18,150 nt of DNA from Roseburia sp. CAG:309 (GCA_000434115.1 FR893995.1:29057-47206); one strand, 5' to 3'; counted from the first letter of the stretch, positions 7,924 to 15,593 are shown. Numbers and translations: made by a program. The notes: generated by a model from the letters alone, not told the origin.

Positions 7924-9189
7924 TCAAACGCCTTCGCTGTCTGCTTTTAAAACTGCGTTCAGCATGACGGAAGCCGCCAGCGTGCAGTGTTCCACACTGG
8001 TATATTCATCTTCGCAATGTGACAACCCTTTTACAGAAGGGGCAAATATCATCGTGGCAGGAACCATATAGGAGATAAATTGAGCATCATGTCCCGCTCC
8101 GGAGTGGATAAACTGATGCTTGATCTCCATCTCTTCTGCCACCTCTTTTACATATCCTACCAGTTTTTCATTCCACCATACCGTATCCCGTTTCCATATT
8201 TTTTCCACTTCACAGCGACAGCCGCAAAACTCCATTGTTTTCAGCGATTTGACAACGGCTGCCACTTTATCCAACTGCCTGGAATCTTCGTGCCTTACAT
8301 CAAATGAAAAATCAAAATAATCCGGCACGCACGTATTGATATTGGGATGGCAGACCACTTCTCCCGTCGTATACACCAGATTTTCAATTTCAAGGGCATC
8401 GATTTTTTCGTGCAGATACGACAGTGCTTTTGCAGCGGCAAAAAAAGCATCTTTCCGCTTTGGCATCGGAAATGTTCCGGCGTGCGTCGTCTGTCCGTAA
8501 AACCGCACGCGGTAATGATACATTCCCAATACGCAGTCTACCACACCAAGATCTTTTCCCGCATCGTCCAAGATCGGTCCCTGCTCAATGTGCGTTTCAA
8601 AATCACACAGTGTATTTTCCGGCGACATCCGGTTTTCTTTTGCTCCCACAAATCCGGATTTTTTCAACTGACTTTCAAATGTCGTCTTTCCATCTTCCAT
8701 GCTGACCGATTTCATCATATCCTCATACCGGTAGCTGCGTTGTATATCCGGCGGAAGATAGTCATAACATACCACTCCGGAACTCATCATAACCGGCGGA
8801 TATAAAGATCCCTCTTCATTGGTCCAGATCATCGCCGTCAAAGGATGTTTATGCGGTATCTTTTTTTCCACAACGGTTTCCAATACTTCCATGGCCGACA
8901 TTACGCCGAGAATTCCATCGTAATTTCCTCCATTTTTTACAGAATCCGCATGCGATCCCATACATATTCTTTTTCCCTCTTCACTTCCCGGTATCGTCGC
9001 ATATATATTTGCCATGTCATCTGTTGTGATCTCAGCCCCTATCGCCTCCATACGGCGTACAAATTCCCTTCTAGCCTCTAATGCTTCTTCCGACAGCGAA
9101 TATCTCGTAATCCCTCCATGTCCGGCATCTCCTATTTTCGAAAATGTCTTTATCTTTTCTTCCATTCTTTCTCTGCTGCATTGATACAT
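7924..9189 (-). CDS. M20-family N-carbamoyl-amino-acid hydrolase / allantoate amidohydrolase-like
   Basis: This cytoplasmic binuclear metallohydrolase is of the hydantoinase/carbamoylase subgroup of peptidase family M20 and is 421 aa long. Metal-site motifs are all present: GSHADSVKNGGNYDG (78-92, His80 and Asp91), WTNEEGS (122-128, Glu125/Glu126), THIEQGP (199-205, His200) and a late GLSHCEDEYTS (388-398, His391). The dimer-lid motif THAGTFPM is at 235-242. Family members remove the carbamoyl group from ureido acids (N-carbamoyl amino acids, ureidopropionate, allantoate), releasing CO2, NH3 and the amine. ATG 9189 was chosen because AGGAG lies 8 nt upstream; the upstream in-frame GTG 9198 abuts that ribosome site. 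It is the last gene of the transporter operon, after a small hairpin. The context suggests it acts on the ureido product of the GME enzymes. Confidence 0.9.
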   Translation of the reverse strand: MYQCSRERMEEKIKTFSKIGDAGHGGITRYSLSEEALEARREFVRRMEAIGAEITTDDMANIYATIPGSEEGKRICMGSHADSVKNGGNYDGILGVMSAMEVLETVVEKKIPHKHPLTAMIWTNEEGSLYPPVMMSSGVVCYDYLPPDIQRSYRYEDMMKSVSMEDGKTTFESQLKKSGFVGAKENRMSPENTLCDFETHIEQGPILDDAGKDLGVVDCVLGMYHYRVRFYGQTTHAGTFPMPKRKDAFFAAAKALSYLHEKIDALEIENLVYTTGEVVCHPNINTCVPDYFDFSFDVRHEDSRQLDKVAAVVKSLKTMEFCGCRCEVEKIWKRDTVWWNEKLVGYVKEVAEEMEIKHQFIHSGAGHDAQFISYMVPATMIFAPSVKGLSHCEDEYTSVEHCTLAASVMLNAVLKADSEGV

Positions 9190-9207
9190 GGTCTCCACTC
9201 CTCTCTG

Positions 9208-9236
9208 TTTTTAAAGAGGGCGGCTTACCGCCGCCC
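9208..9236 (-). terminator. GC-rich hairpin between substrate-binding protein and M20 gene (weak terminator or attenuator)
   Basis: On the minus strand GGGCGGC (9236-9230) and GCCGCCC (9224-9218) form a 7-bp all-GC stem with loop GGTAA. It is followed by TCTTTAAAAA, a poor T tract. It may stop part of the transcription after the binding-protein gene, or protect its mRNA 3' end, while allowing some readthrough into the M20 gene. Confidence 0.55.
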
Positions 9237-9261
9237 CCTGCCAATCCATCATTTCCTTGTA

Positions 9262-10320
9262 TTACTCCAGAAGCCATGCCTGGAATTTTTCATTTACTGC
9301 GTCATAATTTTCTGCCCAGTATTCCGGATCATAGGTTGCTACCATATCCTTATACTTCGGTGCGCTCGGCAGGGTATCTATAATACTCTGGTCTAGCAGA
9401 TCATAGGCTTTTTCATTTGCCGGACCGTATGTAATATTTTCGGAAAATGTTTTGCCGGCTTCCGCACGAGTGATAAAATTCAGGAATTTCATTGCTAATT
9501 CTTTGTGCTTGGTTCCCTTTGGAACAACCCAGCTGTCCGTAACAATAATGGCCTGATTCATCACGATGTCTACCTGTGATCCTTCGGCTTTCGCACTATT
9601 GATCCGGCCTGCCCAGGCAGAGATCAGATCAACCTGTCCGGAAGAGAGCATCTGCTGTGGCTGCGCACCGCTTTCCCACCAGGTGCTTACTTTGTCCTTA
9701 ATCTTGTCAAGGCTCTTCAGCGCACGGTCTACATCCAGTGGATACAGTTCATCTTTTGACACACCGTCTGCCAAAAGTGCCACTTCCAATGTCTGATATG
9801 GGAATTTATAGAAACTTCTTTCCCCTGGGAACTTATCGGTATCCCAAAATTCCGCCCATGTCTGCGGTGCTGTCTCCGCGGTATATTTGGCAGAATTGTA
9901 AGCAATGACATTCGCCCAGGTATAAGCCGGGATTCCATAATCAGAGCAGTACTCTTCGATACCGTCTTTGTCGATCACATTGTAATCCATTTTTTCCAAA
10001 AGCCCCTGCTTGCCGCCTCGGAAAGCGAAATCGGAGTCGCAGGACATAACATCCCACTGAACATCTCCCGCATCGACCATTGCTTTTACTTTCGAATAAT
10101 CCGGAGCCGATTCCCATTGCAGAGTACAATTATTGGCTTCTTCAAATCCTTCTGCTGCCTTTTTCAATGCCGTCTCCAATTCACCACCCCAGGTAACGAC
10201 AACCAGTGTTTCCTTTCCGCCGCTGCCGGAGCTCTGGGAACCATCGCCGGAACTTCCGCAAGCGGTCAAAGAAACTACCATAATTAACGTCATAACGATT
10301 GCTATCCATTTTGATTTCAT
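9262..10320 (-). CDS. ABC transporter substrate-binding lipoprotein (spermidine/putrescine-type)
   Basis: This 352-aa extracytoplasmic solute-binding protein has a lipoprotein signal: a basic start MKSK, a hydrophobic core, and lipobox LTAC with the modified Cys21. A Ser/Gly-rich linker leads to the mature domain starting ETLVVVTWGGELETALKKA. That WGG opening and the layout resemble PotD/PotF-like binding proteins for polyamines and related cations. Substrate-binding residues cannot be assigned by eye. ATG 10320 was chosen because AGAGAGG sits 6 nt upstream and gives a clean signal peptide. Unusually, it is placed after the GME1 gene rather than directly after the permeases. It delivers the solute to the ATPase and permeases encoded upstream in the same operon. 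Confidence 0.92.
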   Translation of the reverse strand: MKSKWIAIVMTLIMVVSLTACGSSGDGSQSSGSGGKETLVVVTWGGELETALKKAAEGFEEANNCTLQWESAPDYSKVKAMVDAGDVQWDVMSCDSDFAFRGGKQGLLEKMDYNVIDKDGIEEYCSDYGIPAYTWANVIAYNSAKYTAETAPQTWAEFWDTDKFPGERSFYKFPYQTLEVALLADGVSKDELYPLDVDRALKSLDKIKDKVSTWWESGAQPQQMLSSGQVDLISAWAGRINSAKAEGSQVDIVMNQAIIVTDSWVVPKGTKHKELAMKFLNFITRAEAGKTFSENITYGPANEKAYDLLDQSIIDTLPSAPKYKDMVATYDPEYWAENYDAVNEKFQAWLLE

Positions 10321-10337
10321 AAGCATCCTCTCTTTCT

Positions 10338-10352
10338 GCACAGTTAATGTGC
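10338..10352 (-). repeat. Small inverted repeat before the binding-protein gene
   Basis: GCACA and TGTGC flank a 5-nt centre in the 42-bp gap between GME1 and the binding-protein gene. The half-sites resemble those of the 17-bp operator but in opposite order, so it is not the same site. It may form a weak mRNA hairpin upstream of the ribosome site. Confidence 0.3.
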
Positions 10353-10362
10353 CACAGTTTGA

Positions 10363-11217
10363 TTATTCAGCTTCACGTACCAATGGGAATGTCATACAGT
10401 GGATACCACCACCGCCTTTTACGATCTCTCTGATATCTACTTCGATTACTTCCAGTCCAAGATCTCTCATAATCTGGTTTACTTTTGTATTTGTCGTGGA
10501 AGAAATTACTTTCCCATTTCCCAGAGACTGGATATTGGCAGAATACTGCATTACCTCTTCCGGTGTAATCTTGATCATATTAAATCCACGGCGTTCAAAT
10601 CTTGCCACTACGCCTTCCGGCAAAATATCCGGACAGATAATAACGGTATTTTTTGCAATAATATTGATACAGACATCGATGTGCAGGTACTTACGGGCAA
10701 CCGGAACCGGGATCACATCGTAACCCAGCGAATCCAGCTGTTCTTTGACACTGTTAAATCCTGCCATATCGGTACGGTCGATCACACCGTGAAGTAGTGT
10801 ATTTTCATCCAGGAAACAGAAGTCTCCTCCTTCAAAGCAGCCACTGGTACAGCGTGCGATACAAGGAACATCGAGTTCTGCTAATTTTTTCTCATACTCT
10901 GGTGTCTCTCCCTGACGACATGGCTCTTTAAAGTGTCCGAGAACATATCCTTCTTTCAGGCAGATACCAAAATCTCTGGCAAACACCTCATAAACCAAGC
11001 CTTCCTTTGGCTCCATCAGTTCTACCTCGACACCGTTGTCACGGTAGGCTTTCTGCAAAGCCTCATGCTGCTTTTTGCAAAGTTCATAATCCATCTGGTG
11101 GCCTTCTGCCATCCACTTTTTTGCGACAAAGTTAATCGGCATGATCTGGTAGTTGTCAATCGGACAAAGCAATACCTTTTTCAATGTTCCATACGCATTG
11201 TTTACATACGTGTTCAT
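10363..11217 (-). CDS. Guanidino-group-modifying hydrolase (DDAH/arginine deiminase superfamily), GME1
   Basis: This 284-aa protein belongs to the pentein-fold superfamily of arginine deiminases, dimethylarginine hydrolases (DDAH), agmatine deiminases and amidinotransferases. Its length matches DDAH; it lacks the helical insert of full-length (about 410 aa) arginine deiminase. Candidate catalytic residues are Cys274 in GGGGIHCMTFP, His179 in LHIDVC, Glu129 in FEGGDF and guanidine-binding Asp82 in ARDFG. The HxD pair (His179, Asp181) matches His278/Asp280 of Pseudomonas arginine deiminase, which favours deimination of an unsubstituted guanidinium over demethylamination, though this is inference. 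The likely product is a ureido compound plus NH3. GGAG lies 9 nt before the ATG. It sits inside the transporter operon, and a close paralogue is encoded at 15594-16442. Confidence 0.88.
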   Translation of the reverse strand: MNTYVNNAYGTLKKVLLCPIDNYQIMPINFVAKKWMAEGHQMDYELCKKQHEALQKAYRDNGVEVELMEPKEGLVYEVFARDFGICLKEGYVLGHFKEPCRQGETPEYEKKLAELDVPCIARCTSGCFEGGDFCFLDENTLLHGVIDRTDMAGFNSVKEQLDSLGYDVIPVPVARKYLHIDVCINIIAKNTVIICPDILPEGVVARFERRGFNMIKITPEEVMQYSANIQSLGNGKVISSTTNTKVNQIMRDLGLEVIEVDIREIVKGGGGIHCMTFPLVREAE

Positions 11218-11244
11218 AATTAATCTCTCCTTTACATGAATTAT

Positions 11245-12027
11245 TTATTTTGCATGATGATGCCGTGCTGCTTTGATCATTTGTCCCAGGGTAGTCAGCA
11301 CAAACCCAACAATTAAAACACTTACCAGGATTGCGGATAATGCGGCAATCGTAGGTTCTATCTGTAAACGGATACCATCCCACATTTTCTTAGGGATCGT
11401 AATCACGCTTGGACCCGTTATAAAAAGGGTTACTGCGATTTCATCAAACGATGTCAGAAACGCAAATAACATAGCAGATTGTATCGAAGATTTCAGCATC
11501 GGCAGTGTGACATGGAAAAATGCCATAAACCGGTTTGCTCCTAAATTCACTGCTGCATCTTCAAAATTGTTATTTATAATTTCCATGCCCGCATTCATCG
11601 TCGTAACGACAAACGGAAGAGCAATTACCGTATGTGCGATCACCAGTCCCGGCAGAGTTCCGTTGAGCTGCCATTTTAAAAGCAGCGCGTAAATAGAAAT
11701 TGCCGTTACAATGATCGGAATGGTCTGTGGGAGTCTGAAATACTCTCCCAATACGGTTTTCCATTTATGTGAAAACCGGTTCATACAAACGGCTGCGATC
11801 GTTCCTAACAGAAGCGAAAGTATCGTTGTAAATATCGCAATCACAATACTGTTTTGTACTGCCTGCGCCCAGAGCGGATCGGAAAATAATTTTTCATACC
11901 ACTGGGTTGAAAATCCTTCGTTGGGAAATACAATATACGAAGTAGGGCTGAAGGATATCGGGTATAAAATAAAGATGGGAAGGATCATAAATAGGATCAC
12001 TAATACCGCTAAAATTGTTGCAATCAT
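11245..12027 (-). CDS. ABC transporter permease, PotC-like
   Basis: This 260-aa inner-membrane permease of the spermidine/putrescine (PotC) type has about six hydrophobic segments. It carries the cytoplasmic EAA-like loop FEDAAVNLGANRFMAFFHVT, which docks onto the ATPase. ATG 12027 was chosen because AGGAGG lies 8 nt upstream. The in-frame ATG at 12033 is only 2 nt from that site and is less likely. The ribosome site lies in the short gap after the stop codon of the upstream permease. With the second permease, the ATPase and the binding protein it completes one importer. Confidence 0.93.
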   Translation of the reverse strand: MIATILAVLVILFMILPIFILYPISFSPTSYIVFPNEGFSTQWYEKLFSDPLWAQAVQNSIVIAIFTTILSLLLGTIAAVCMNRFSHKWKTVLGEYFRLPQTIPIIVTAISIYALLLKWQLNGTLPGLVIAHTVIALPFVVTTMNAGMEIINNNFEDAAVNLGANRFMAFFHVTLPMLKSSIQSAMLFAFLTSFDEIAVTLFITGPSVITIPKKMWDGIRLQIEPTIAALSAILVSVLIVGFVLTTLGQMIKAARHHHAK

Positions 12028-12042
12028 AACCATTTCCTCCTC

Positions 12043-12888
12043 TCAGACTTCTGCGTATTTCTGCTTCGTCGCCGCCTTGGAAGCCAGGACGATCATCATA
12101 GTAACCATTACTAATATGATGGAAATTGCCGAAGCAAAATTCCAGTTTAATACACCACTTAATTCATTCTGAATTGTCTGGGAAAACATCTGGCTTTTCT
12201 GTCCGCCAACCAATGCCGGCACGATATAATATCCCATTGTATTCAGAAATACAATAAAGAAACCAGACATAATTCCCGGAAGTGAAAGTGGTAAAAAAAT
12301 GCGGAAAAATGTCATTGTCTTTCCCGCTCCCAGACTTCTTGAAGCAATGATCACATTTTTATCAATCTGCCCCATTACAGAAGAAATGGAAAATATCATA
12401 TAGGGAAGCATAATATATGTCATGACAATAATAACACCGGCATCGTTATACAAAAGTTGAATCGGCTGCTTGATAATTCCCAGCTTTTGTAAAACGACGT
12501 TAACCACTCCCTGATTCTGCAGTATCGCGATCCAGGAATAAGTTCGTACAAGCAGGCTCGTCCAAAATGGAATCTGTACACATCCCATGATAATACACCG
12601 CAATACCGGTCCGACACGATTCATAAGATATGCCACCGGGTAGCCAAGAACGATGCTAACCAGCCCAATGATCAGGCTCAAACGAATCGTATTTAACAGT
12701 ATCTTTGCATATAAACTCTTCGAAAAAAATTCTTTGAAATAACTCCAGGTAAATCCGTTATCATCCACTACACTTTTGGTAAACATATCCAAAATAGGAA
12801 GGATCATAAATACAAGCAAAAATGTAACAGAAATAGTAAGGAGTAATTTCAATCCGTGTTTTCCGATAAACGATCTCATCTCTGCCAT
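12043..12888 (-). CDS. ABC transporter permease, PotB-like
   Basis: This 281-aa inner-membrane permease of the PotB type has about six hydrophobic segments. Its EAA-like loop reads IIASRSLGAGKTMTFFRIFL, followed by PLSLPGI. ATG 12888 was chosen: GAGG sits 7 nt upstream, whereas the in-frame TTG at 12894 is too close to that site. The gap to the ATPase stop is about 15 bp and to the next permease start about 15 bp, so the three transporter genes form a tight unit. Confidence 0.93.
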   Translation of the reverse strand: MAEMRSFIGKHGLKLLLTISVTFLLVFMILPILDMFTKSVVDDNGFTWSYFKEFFSKSLYAKILLNTIRLSLIIGLVSIVLGYPVAYLMNRVGPVLRCIIMGCVQIPFWTSLLVRTYSWIAILQNQGVVNVVLQKLGIIKQPIQLLYNDAGVIIVMTYIMLPYMIFSISSVMGQIDKNVIIASRSLGAGKTMTFFRIFLPLSLPGIMSGFFIVFLNTMGYYIVPALVGGQKSQMFSQTIQNELSGVLNWNFASAISIILVMVTMMIVLASKAATKQKYAEV

Positions 12889-12903
12889 AAACAACCCTCT
12901 TTT

Positions 12904-14001
12904 CTATATTTCATCATCGTATCGAACAAGTACCATATCATAAGGACGAACGCCGACCCACAAGCGGTTTCCCACACTCAGATCATAGTGTCCGCGTGAA
13001 AATACTTTCATCTTAAATTCGATACCGCTGTCGGTAATTACATTTACCCGGAAGGTATCTCCGAGAAATGCACAACTTGTGATCCGCGCCGGGAATTTAA
13101 TTCCGTCGTAATCTTCTTTTACAATCTTGACTTTTTCCGGACGGATGATAAAATTTACTTTTTTATTTAATCCTGCCCAGTAATCTCTCCGCTTGCAGTC
13201 CACTTCAAACAGGCGGTCATCTTTGTCAAATACAGCGGTTATCTTTCCTTCACGGATTCCCCTGATCGTAGCCGGTATGACGGTAGATTCACCGATGAAA
13301 TTCGCAACAAAGGTATTGACCGGACAATCATAGATCATCTCCGGAGTATCGATCTGCTGGATCTTTGCTTCTTTCATAACGCAGACCTTCGTCGCCATCG
13401 TAAGCGCTTCTTCCTGATCATGAGTAACACTAATTGTCGTTAGTCCAAACTTATTATGAATAGCTTTGATCTCTAGCTGCATCTGTTTTCTTAACTGCTT
13501 ATCCAGTGCTGCCAGCGGCTCATCCAGCATAAGCACATCCGGGCTGAATACAATGGATCTCGCCAGCGCCACACGCTGTTGCTGTCCTCCGGACAACTGT
13601 CTTGGATACCGTTTTTCATATTCTTCCAGTCCGACGGTCTTCAAAATATCATGAACCATCTCTTTCTGCCGGTCCTTAGGCGTGTGTCTTATTTTTAGCG
13701 GATAAGCAACATTTTCTGCCACTGTCATATGAGGAAATAATGCATAATTCTGAAATAGCATTCCAAAATTTCTTTTATGCGCCGGAATCGAACCGATTGT
13801 TTTTCCGTCTAAAAAGATGTCTCCGGAAGAAATGCTCTCGAATCCGGAAATCATTTTTAACACCGTTGTTTTTCCACCACCGCTTGGTCCGAGAATTGTT
13901 AAAAAATCACCTTTATTGATCGTGAGATCAACACCGTCTACTACTAACTTATCGCCATATCTTTTGGATACATTTCGCAATACCAAATCTTTTTCAAGCA
14001 T
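12904..14001 (-). CDS. ABC transporter ATP-binding protein, PotA-like
   Basis: This 365-aa cytoplasmic ATPase powers the importer. Its order of motifs is complete: Walker A GPSGGGKTT (38-46), Q-loop Gln84 in LFQNYALFPHM, signature LSGGQQQRVALARS (136-149), Walker B VLMLDEPLAALD (156-167) and switch His194 in VTHDQEEAL. Beyond residue 240 lies a TOBE-type regulatory domain, as in PotA and other polyamine/ion importers. ATG 14001 was chosen with GAGGA 8 nt upstream; in-frame sequence upstream runs into the hairpin terminator at 14039-14071. It is the first gene of the transporter-GME1-M20 operon. Polyamine-type specificity is by resemblance only; the neighbouring enzymes suggest a guanidino compound. 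Confidence 0.95.
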   Translation of the reverse strand: MLEKDLVLRNVSKRYGDKLVVDGVDLTINKGDFLTILGPSGGGKTTVLKMISGFESISSGDIFLDGKTIGSIPAHKRNFGMLFQNYALFPHMTVAENVAYPLKIRHTPKDRQKEMVHDILKTVGLEEYEKRYPRQLSGGQQQRVALARSIVFSPDVLMLDEPLAALDKQLRKQMQLEIKAIHNKFGLTTISVTHDQEEALTMATKVCVMKEAKIQQIDTPEMIYDCPVNTFVANFIGESTVIPATIRGIREGKITAVFDKDDRLFEVDCKRRDYWAGLNKKVNFIIRPEKVKIVKEDYDGIKFPARITSCAFLGDTFRVNVITDSGIEFKMKVFSRGHYDLSVGNRLWVGVRPYDMVLVRYDDEI

Positions 14002-14038
14002 ACAATTCATCCTCTCATTTGCGTATTCCCTATTATAG

Positions 14039-14071
14039 AAAAAAGGCACCGTAGTTTCCTACAGCGCCTTT
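14039..14071 (-). terminator. Strong intrinsic terminator between the PucR gene and the transporter operon
   Basis: On the minus strand AAAGGCGCTGTAG (14071-14059) pairs with CTACGGTGCCTTT (14054-14042) over 13 bp with two G-U pairs. It is closed by a GAAA tetraloop and followed by six T (14044-14039). It ends the PucR transcript. It also lies downstream of the predicted operator-linked promoter for the transporter operon, so that transcript must read through it (see findings). Confidence 0.85.
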
Positions 14072-14090
14072 GCTTTCGTTTGCAATACAA

Positions 14091-14119
14091 ATGTTAGCAC
14101 AGTTATTTTTTTCTGTCTA
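14091..14119 (-). promoter_or_regulatory. Predicted transporter-operon promoter (operator-linked)
   Basis: On the minus strand TAGACA (14119-14114), a 17-nt spacer and TAACAT (14096-14091) with a TGn extension form a promoter-like element. It is 22 nt downstream of the palindrome at 14142-14158. The same spacing and layout occur upstream of GME2, which supports it beyond its imperfect -10. Confidence 0.55.
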
Positions 14120-14141
14120 TAGTTTTCACTTACAAAGTCAT

Positions 14142-14158
14142 TTGTGCTTCATGCACAA
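14142..14158. promoter_or_regulatory. Palindromic operator copy 1 (TTGTGC-N5-GCACAA), upstream of transporter operon
   Basis: TTGTGC TTCAT GCACAA is a perfect 6-bp inverted repeat with a 5-nt centre. The identical arms recur at 15492-15508. It lies 22 nt before the -35 of the predicted transporter-operon promoter, a position suited to an activator (centre near -66). The PucR-family protein encoded next to it is the obvious candidate binder. Confidence 0.7.
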
Positions 14159-14163
14159 AATGT

Positions 14164-15402
14164 TCAGCGGTACGGACGAGTCTGTTTTTGTCCGCTCAGA
14201 TAATTTTTTATATGAAAAGCAAAATTCAATTCCGTGCAGAAATCCATACTATTTAAGTCTCTCCGCAGTAATTTTGTTATTTTATCCAGCCGGTAGCGCA
14301 TCGTATTTCTATGAATATACATCGCTTCCGCCGTCTCATTGGCATTCTTATTATGTTTCAGATACATCTCCAATGTTTCGCAGAGGTTTCCATCCGAATA
14401 ATGATCGGACTCCAGCAACGGCTGTAACAGTTCCAGATAGTAGCGTTCCAGCAAGCCGGTATCCTCAATCCGGCTGATAAAATAAAAGATTCCGATTTCC
14501 TCAAAGCGCACGATCTTTTGCTCTGCCCCCTCACTCCGGATCTGCCGCACCGCATGATTTGCCTCTGTCGCACTTTTTGAAAAATCCTGCAGCTGTTCAT
14601 AAGAGGAACCAATCCCGACGGAAACGGTCATTTTATTTTTTTGTACAAATTCATTTTGTATTTTTCGGATAATATGATCCAATTTGGCATGGTCAAATGC
14701 CTCTTCCGGTATCAACGCCAGCACCGCATCCGACTGCAGTGTTGTGAGAATCTTGCTTAATCCTGCCATGTAAAATTCCATTTTAATCGTAGAAAGCAGA
14801 CTTTGTTTGCACGATTTTCTCCGCTCCTGCTGCAGTTTGTTTTCTTTTATATAAGTAGTCAGATGATCGATGTCAAACGCAGCCACAAAATGCGGCTTTT
14901 CCAATTCCAACCCATAATATTCTCCCTGCCGCACGACATCTGCTGCCGAAAATCCGATCTGATATAATATCGTTGAAAAGATTTCGCTGATATTCGTCTC
15001 ATTTTTCGCCTCTTCCACCAGGGCAAAACAAATGATCTGCGACAGATCGACGGTTTTGAGGTTCCAGTCCAGTTCAAAAAGCGGCATATCCATCGTATCC
15101 GCCAATTGCCGCAGTGCATCACTTGCCTCTTCCACATTGACCACAAATCCTGCTGCCGTTTTCCGGTTAAACTGCCGCATCATATCGAGCATACGCTCTT
15201 CCGATTTCAAATAATGTAAATTTGTGACAATCACCAGTTCCCCGCCATGAATCCATTGTGCGAGATTATCCTGGTCTTTTACGCATTCAATGCAGTCCGC
15301 AAAATAAATCCACCGCACACTTCTGCCAAGTCCTTGTTCTCCTGCGACCAGATGCAGCGAATCCTTTAATTGTTCCATAGAAAGAAGATCTTTACAATGC
15401 AT
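14164..15402 (-). CDS. PucR-family transcriptional regulator
   Basis: This 412-aa regulator opens with the PucR N-terminal domain (about 1-125, MHCKDLLSMEQLKDSLHLVA and following), which in this family is thought to sense a metabolite. A middle GGDEF-like region (about 170-300, including SVGIGSSYEQLQ) follows. The C-terminal HTH_30 DNA-binding domain is at about 340-402, recognisable from YLKHNKNANETAEAMYIHRN and TMRYRLDKI. Family members such as B. subtilis PucR activate purine or other nitrogen catabolism genes. GGAG lies 7 nt before the ATG. It sits between two copies of a perfect 17-bp palindrome, is divergent from GME2 and precedes the transporter operon, so it most likely controls both. 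Its effector is unknown but is probably the transported guanidino compound or a derivative. Confidence 0.93.
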   Translation of the reverse strand: MHCKDLLSMEQLKDSLHLVAGEQGLGRSVRWIYFADCIECVKDQDNLAQWIHGGELVIVTNLHYLKSEERMLDMMRQFNRKTAAGFVVNVEEASDALRQLADTMDMPLFELDWNLKTVDLSQIICFALVEEAKNETNISEIFSTILYQIGFSAADVVRQGEYYGLELEKPHFVAAFDIDHLTTYIKENKLQQERRKSCKQSLLSTIKMEFYMAGLSKILTTLQSDAVLALIPEEAFDHAKLDHIIRKIQNEFVQKNKMTVSVGIGSSYEQLQDFSKSATEANHAVRQIRSEGAEQKIVRFEEIGIFYFISRIEDTGLLERYYLELLQPLLESDHYSDGNLCETLEMYLKHNKNANETAEAMYIHRNTMRYRLDKITKLLRRDLNSMDFCTELNFAFHIKNYLSGQKQTRPYR

Positions 15403-15446
15403 ATCCTCACTCCTTGTCGTTTGTCAAATGCTGTCGTTTCCCCTAC

Positions 15447-15455
15447 ATTATATCA
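15447..15455 (-). promoter_or_regulatory. Predicted extended -10 promoter of the PucR gene
   Basis: On the minus strand TGaTATAAT (15455-15447) is a perfect extended -10. No good -35 was found, as expected for extended -10 promoters. The start would be near 15440, about 38 nt before the ATG, placing operator copy 2 at about -60, so autoregulation is possible. Confidence 0.55.
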
Positions 15456-15491
15456 GATTACCGCCATGATGCAATATTTTTCTTGTCTTTT

Positions 15492-15508
15492 TTGTGCTTT
15501 GTGCACAA
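15492..15508. promoter_or_regulatory. Palindromic operator copy 2 (TTGTGC-N5-GCACAA), upstream of GME2 and the PucR gene
   Basis: TTGTGC TTTGT GCACAA has exactly the same arms and spacing as the site at 14142-14158. It is 22 nt upstream of the GME2 -35 element and lies between the divergent GME2 and PucR-gene promoters. Confidence 0.72.
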
Positions 15509-15530
15509 TTTATTTTATTTCCTGCACACA

Positions 15531-15559
15531 TTGTCGTTTACCACTACCTGCTTTATAAT
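15531..15559 (+). promoter_or_regulatory. Predicted GME2 promoter
   Basis: TTGTCG (15531-15536, 4/6), a 17-nt spacer and a perfect TATAAT (15554-15559). Transcription should start near 15566, about 28 nt before the GME2 ATG. The weak -35 together with an operator centred near -66 suits an activator-dependent promoter. Confidence 0.72.
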
Positions 15560-15593
15560 AAACTCAGATTGAACTTGAAAGGATGTGTCGATT

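Noticed and set aside
7924..9189. Allantoin/purine degradation cluster, suggested by the PucR and allantoate-hydrolase-like genes
   Set aside because: No allantoinase, ureidoglycolate enzyme, permease or xanthine dehydrogenase nearby; the guanidino hydrolases do not fit that pathway.
7924..11217. Classical arginine deiminase or agmatine deiminase pathway
   Set aside because: No ornithine/putrescine carbamoyltransferase, carbamate kinase or CN-hydrolase in the locus, and the hydrolases are shorter than arginine deiminase.
14032..14037. TATAAT just downstream of the terminator as the transporter-operon promoter
   Set aside because: No -35-like element at 16-18 nt (that region is inside the hairpin) and no TGn extension; the upstream promoter has the same operator geometry as GME2. 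Not fully excluded.
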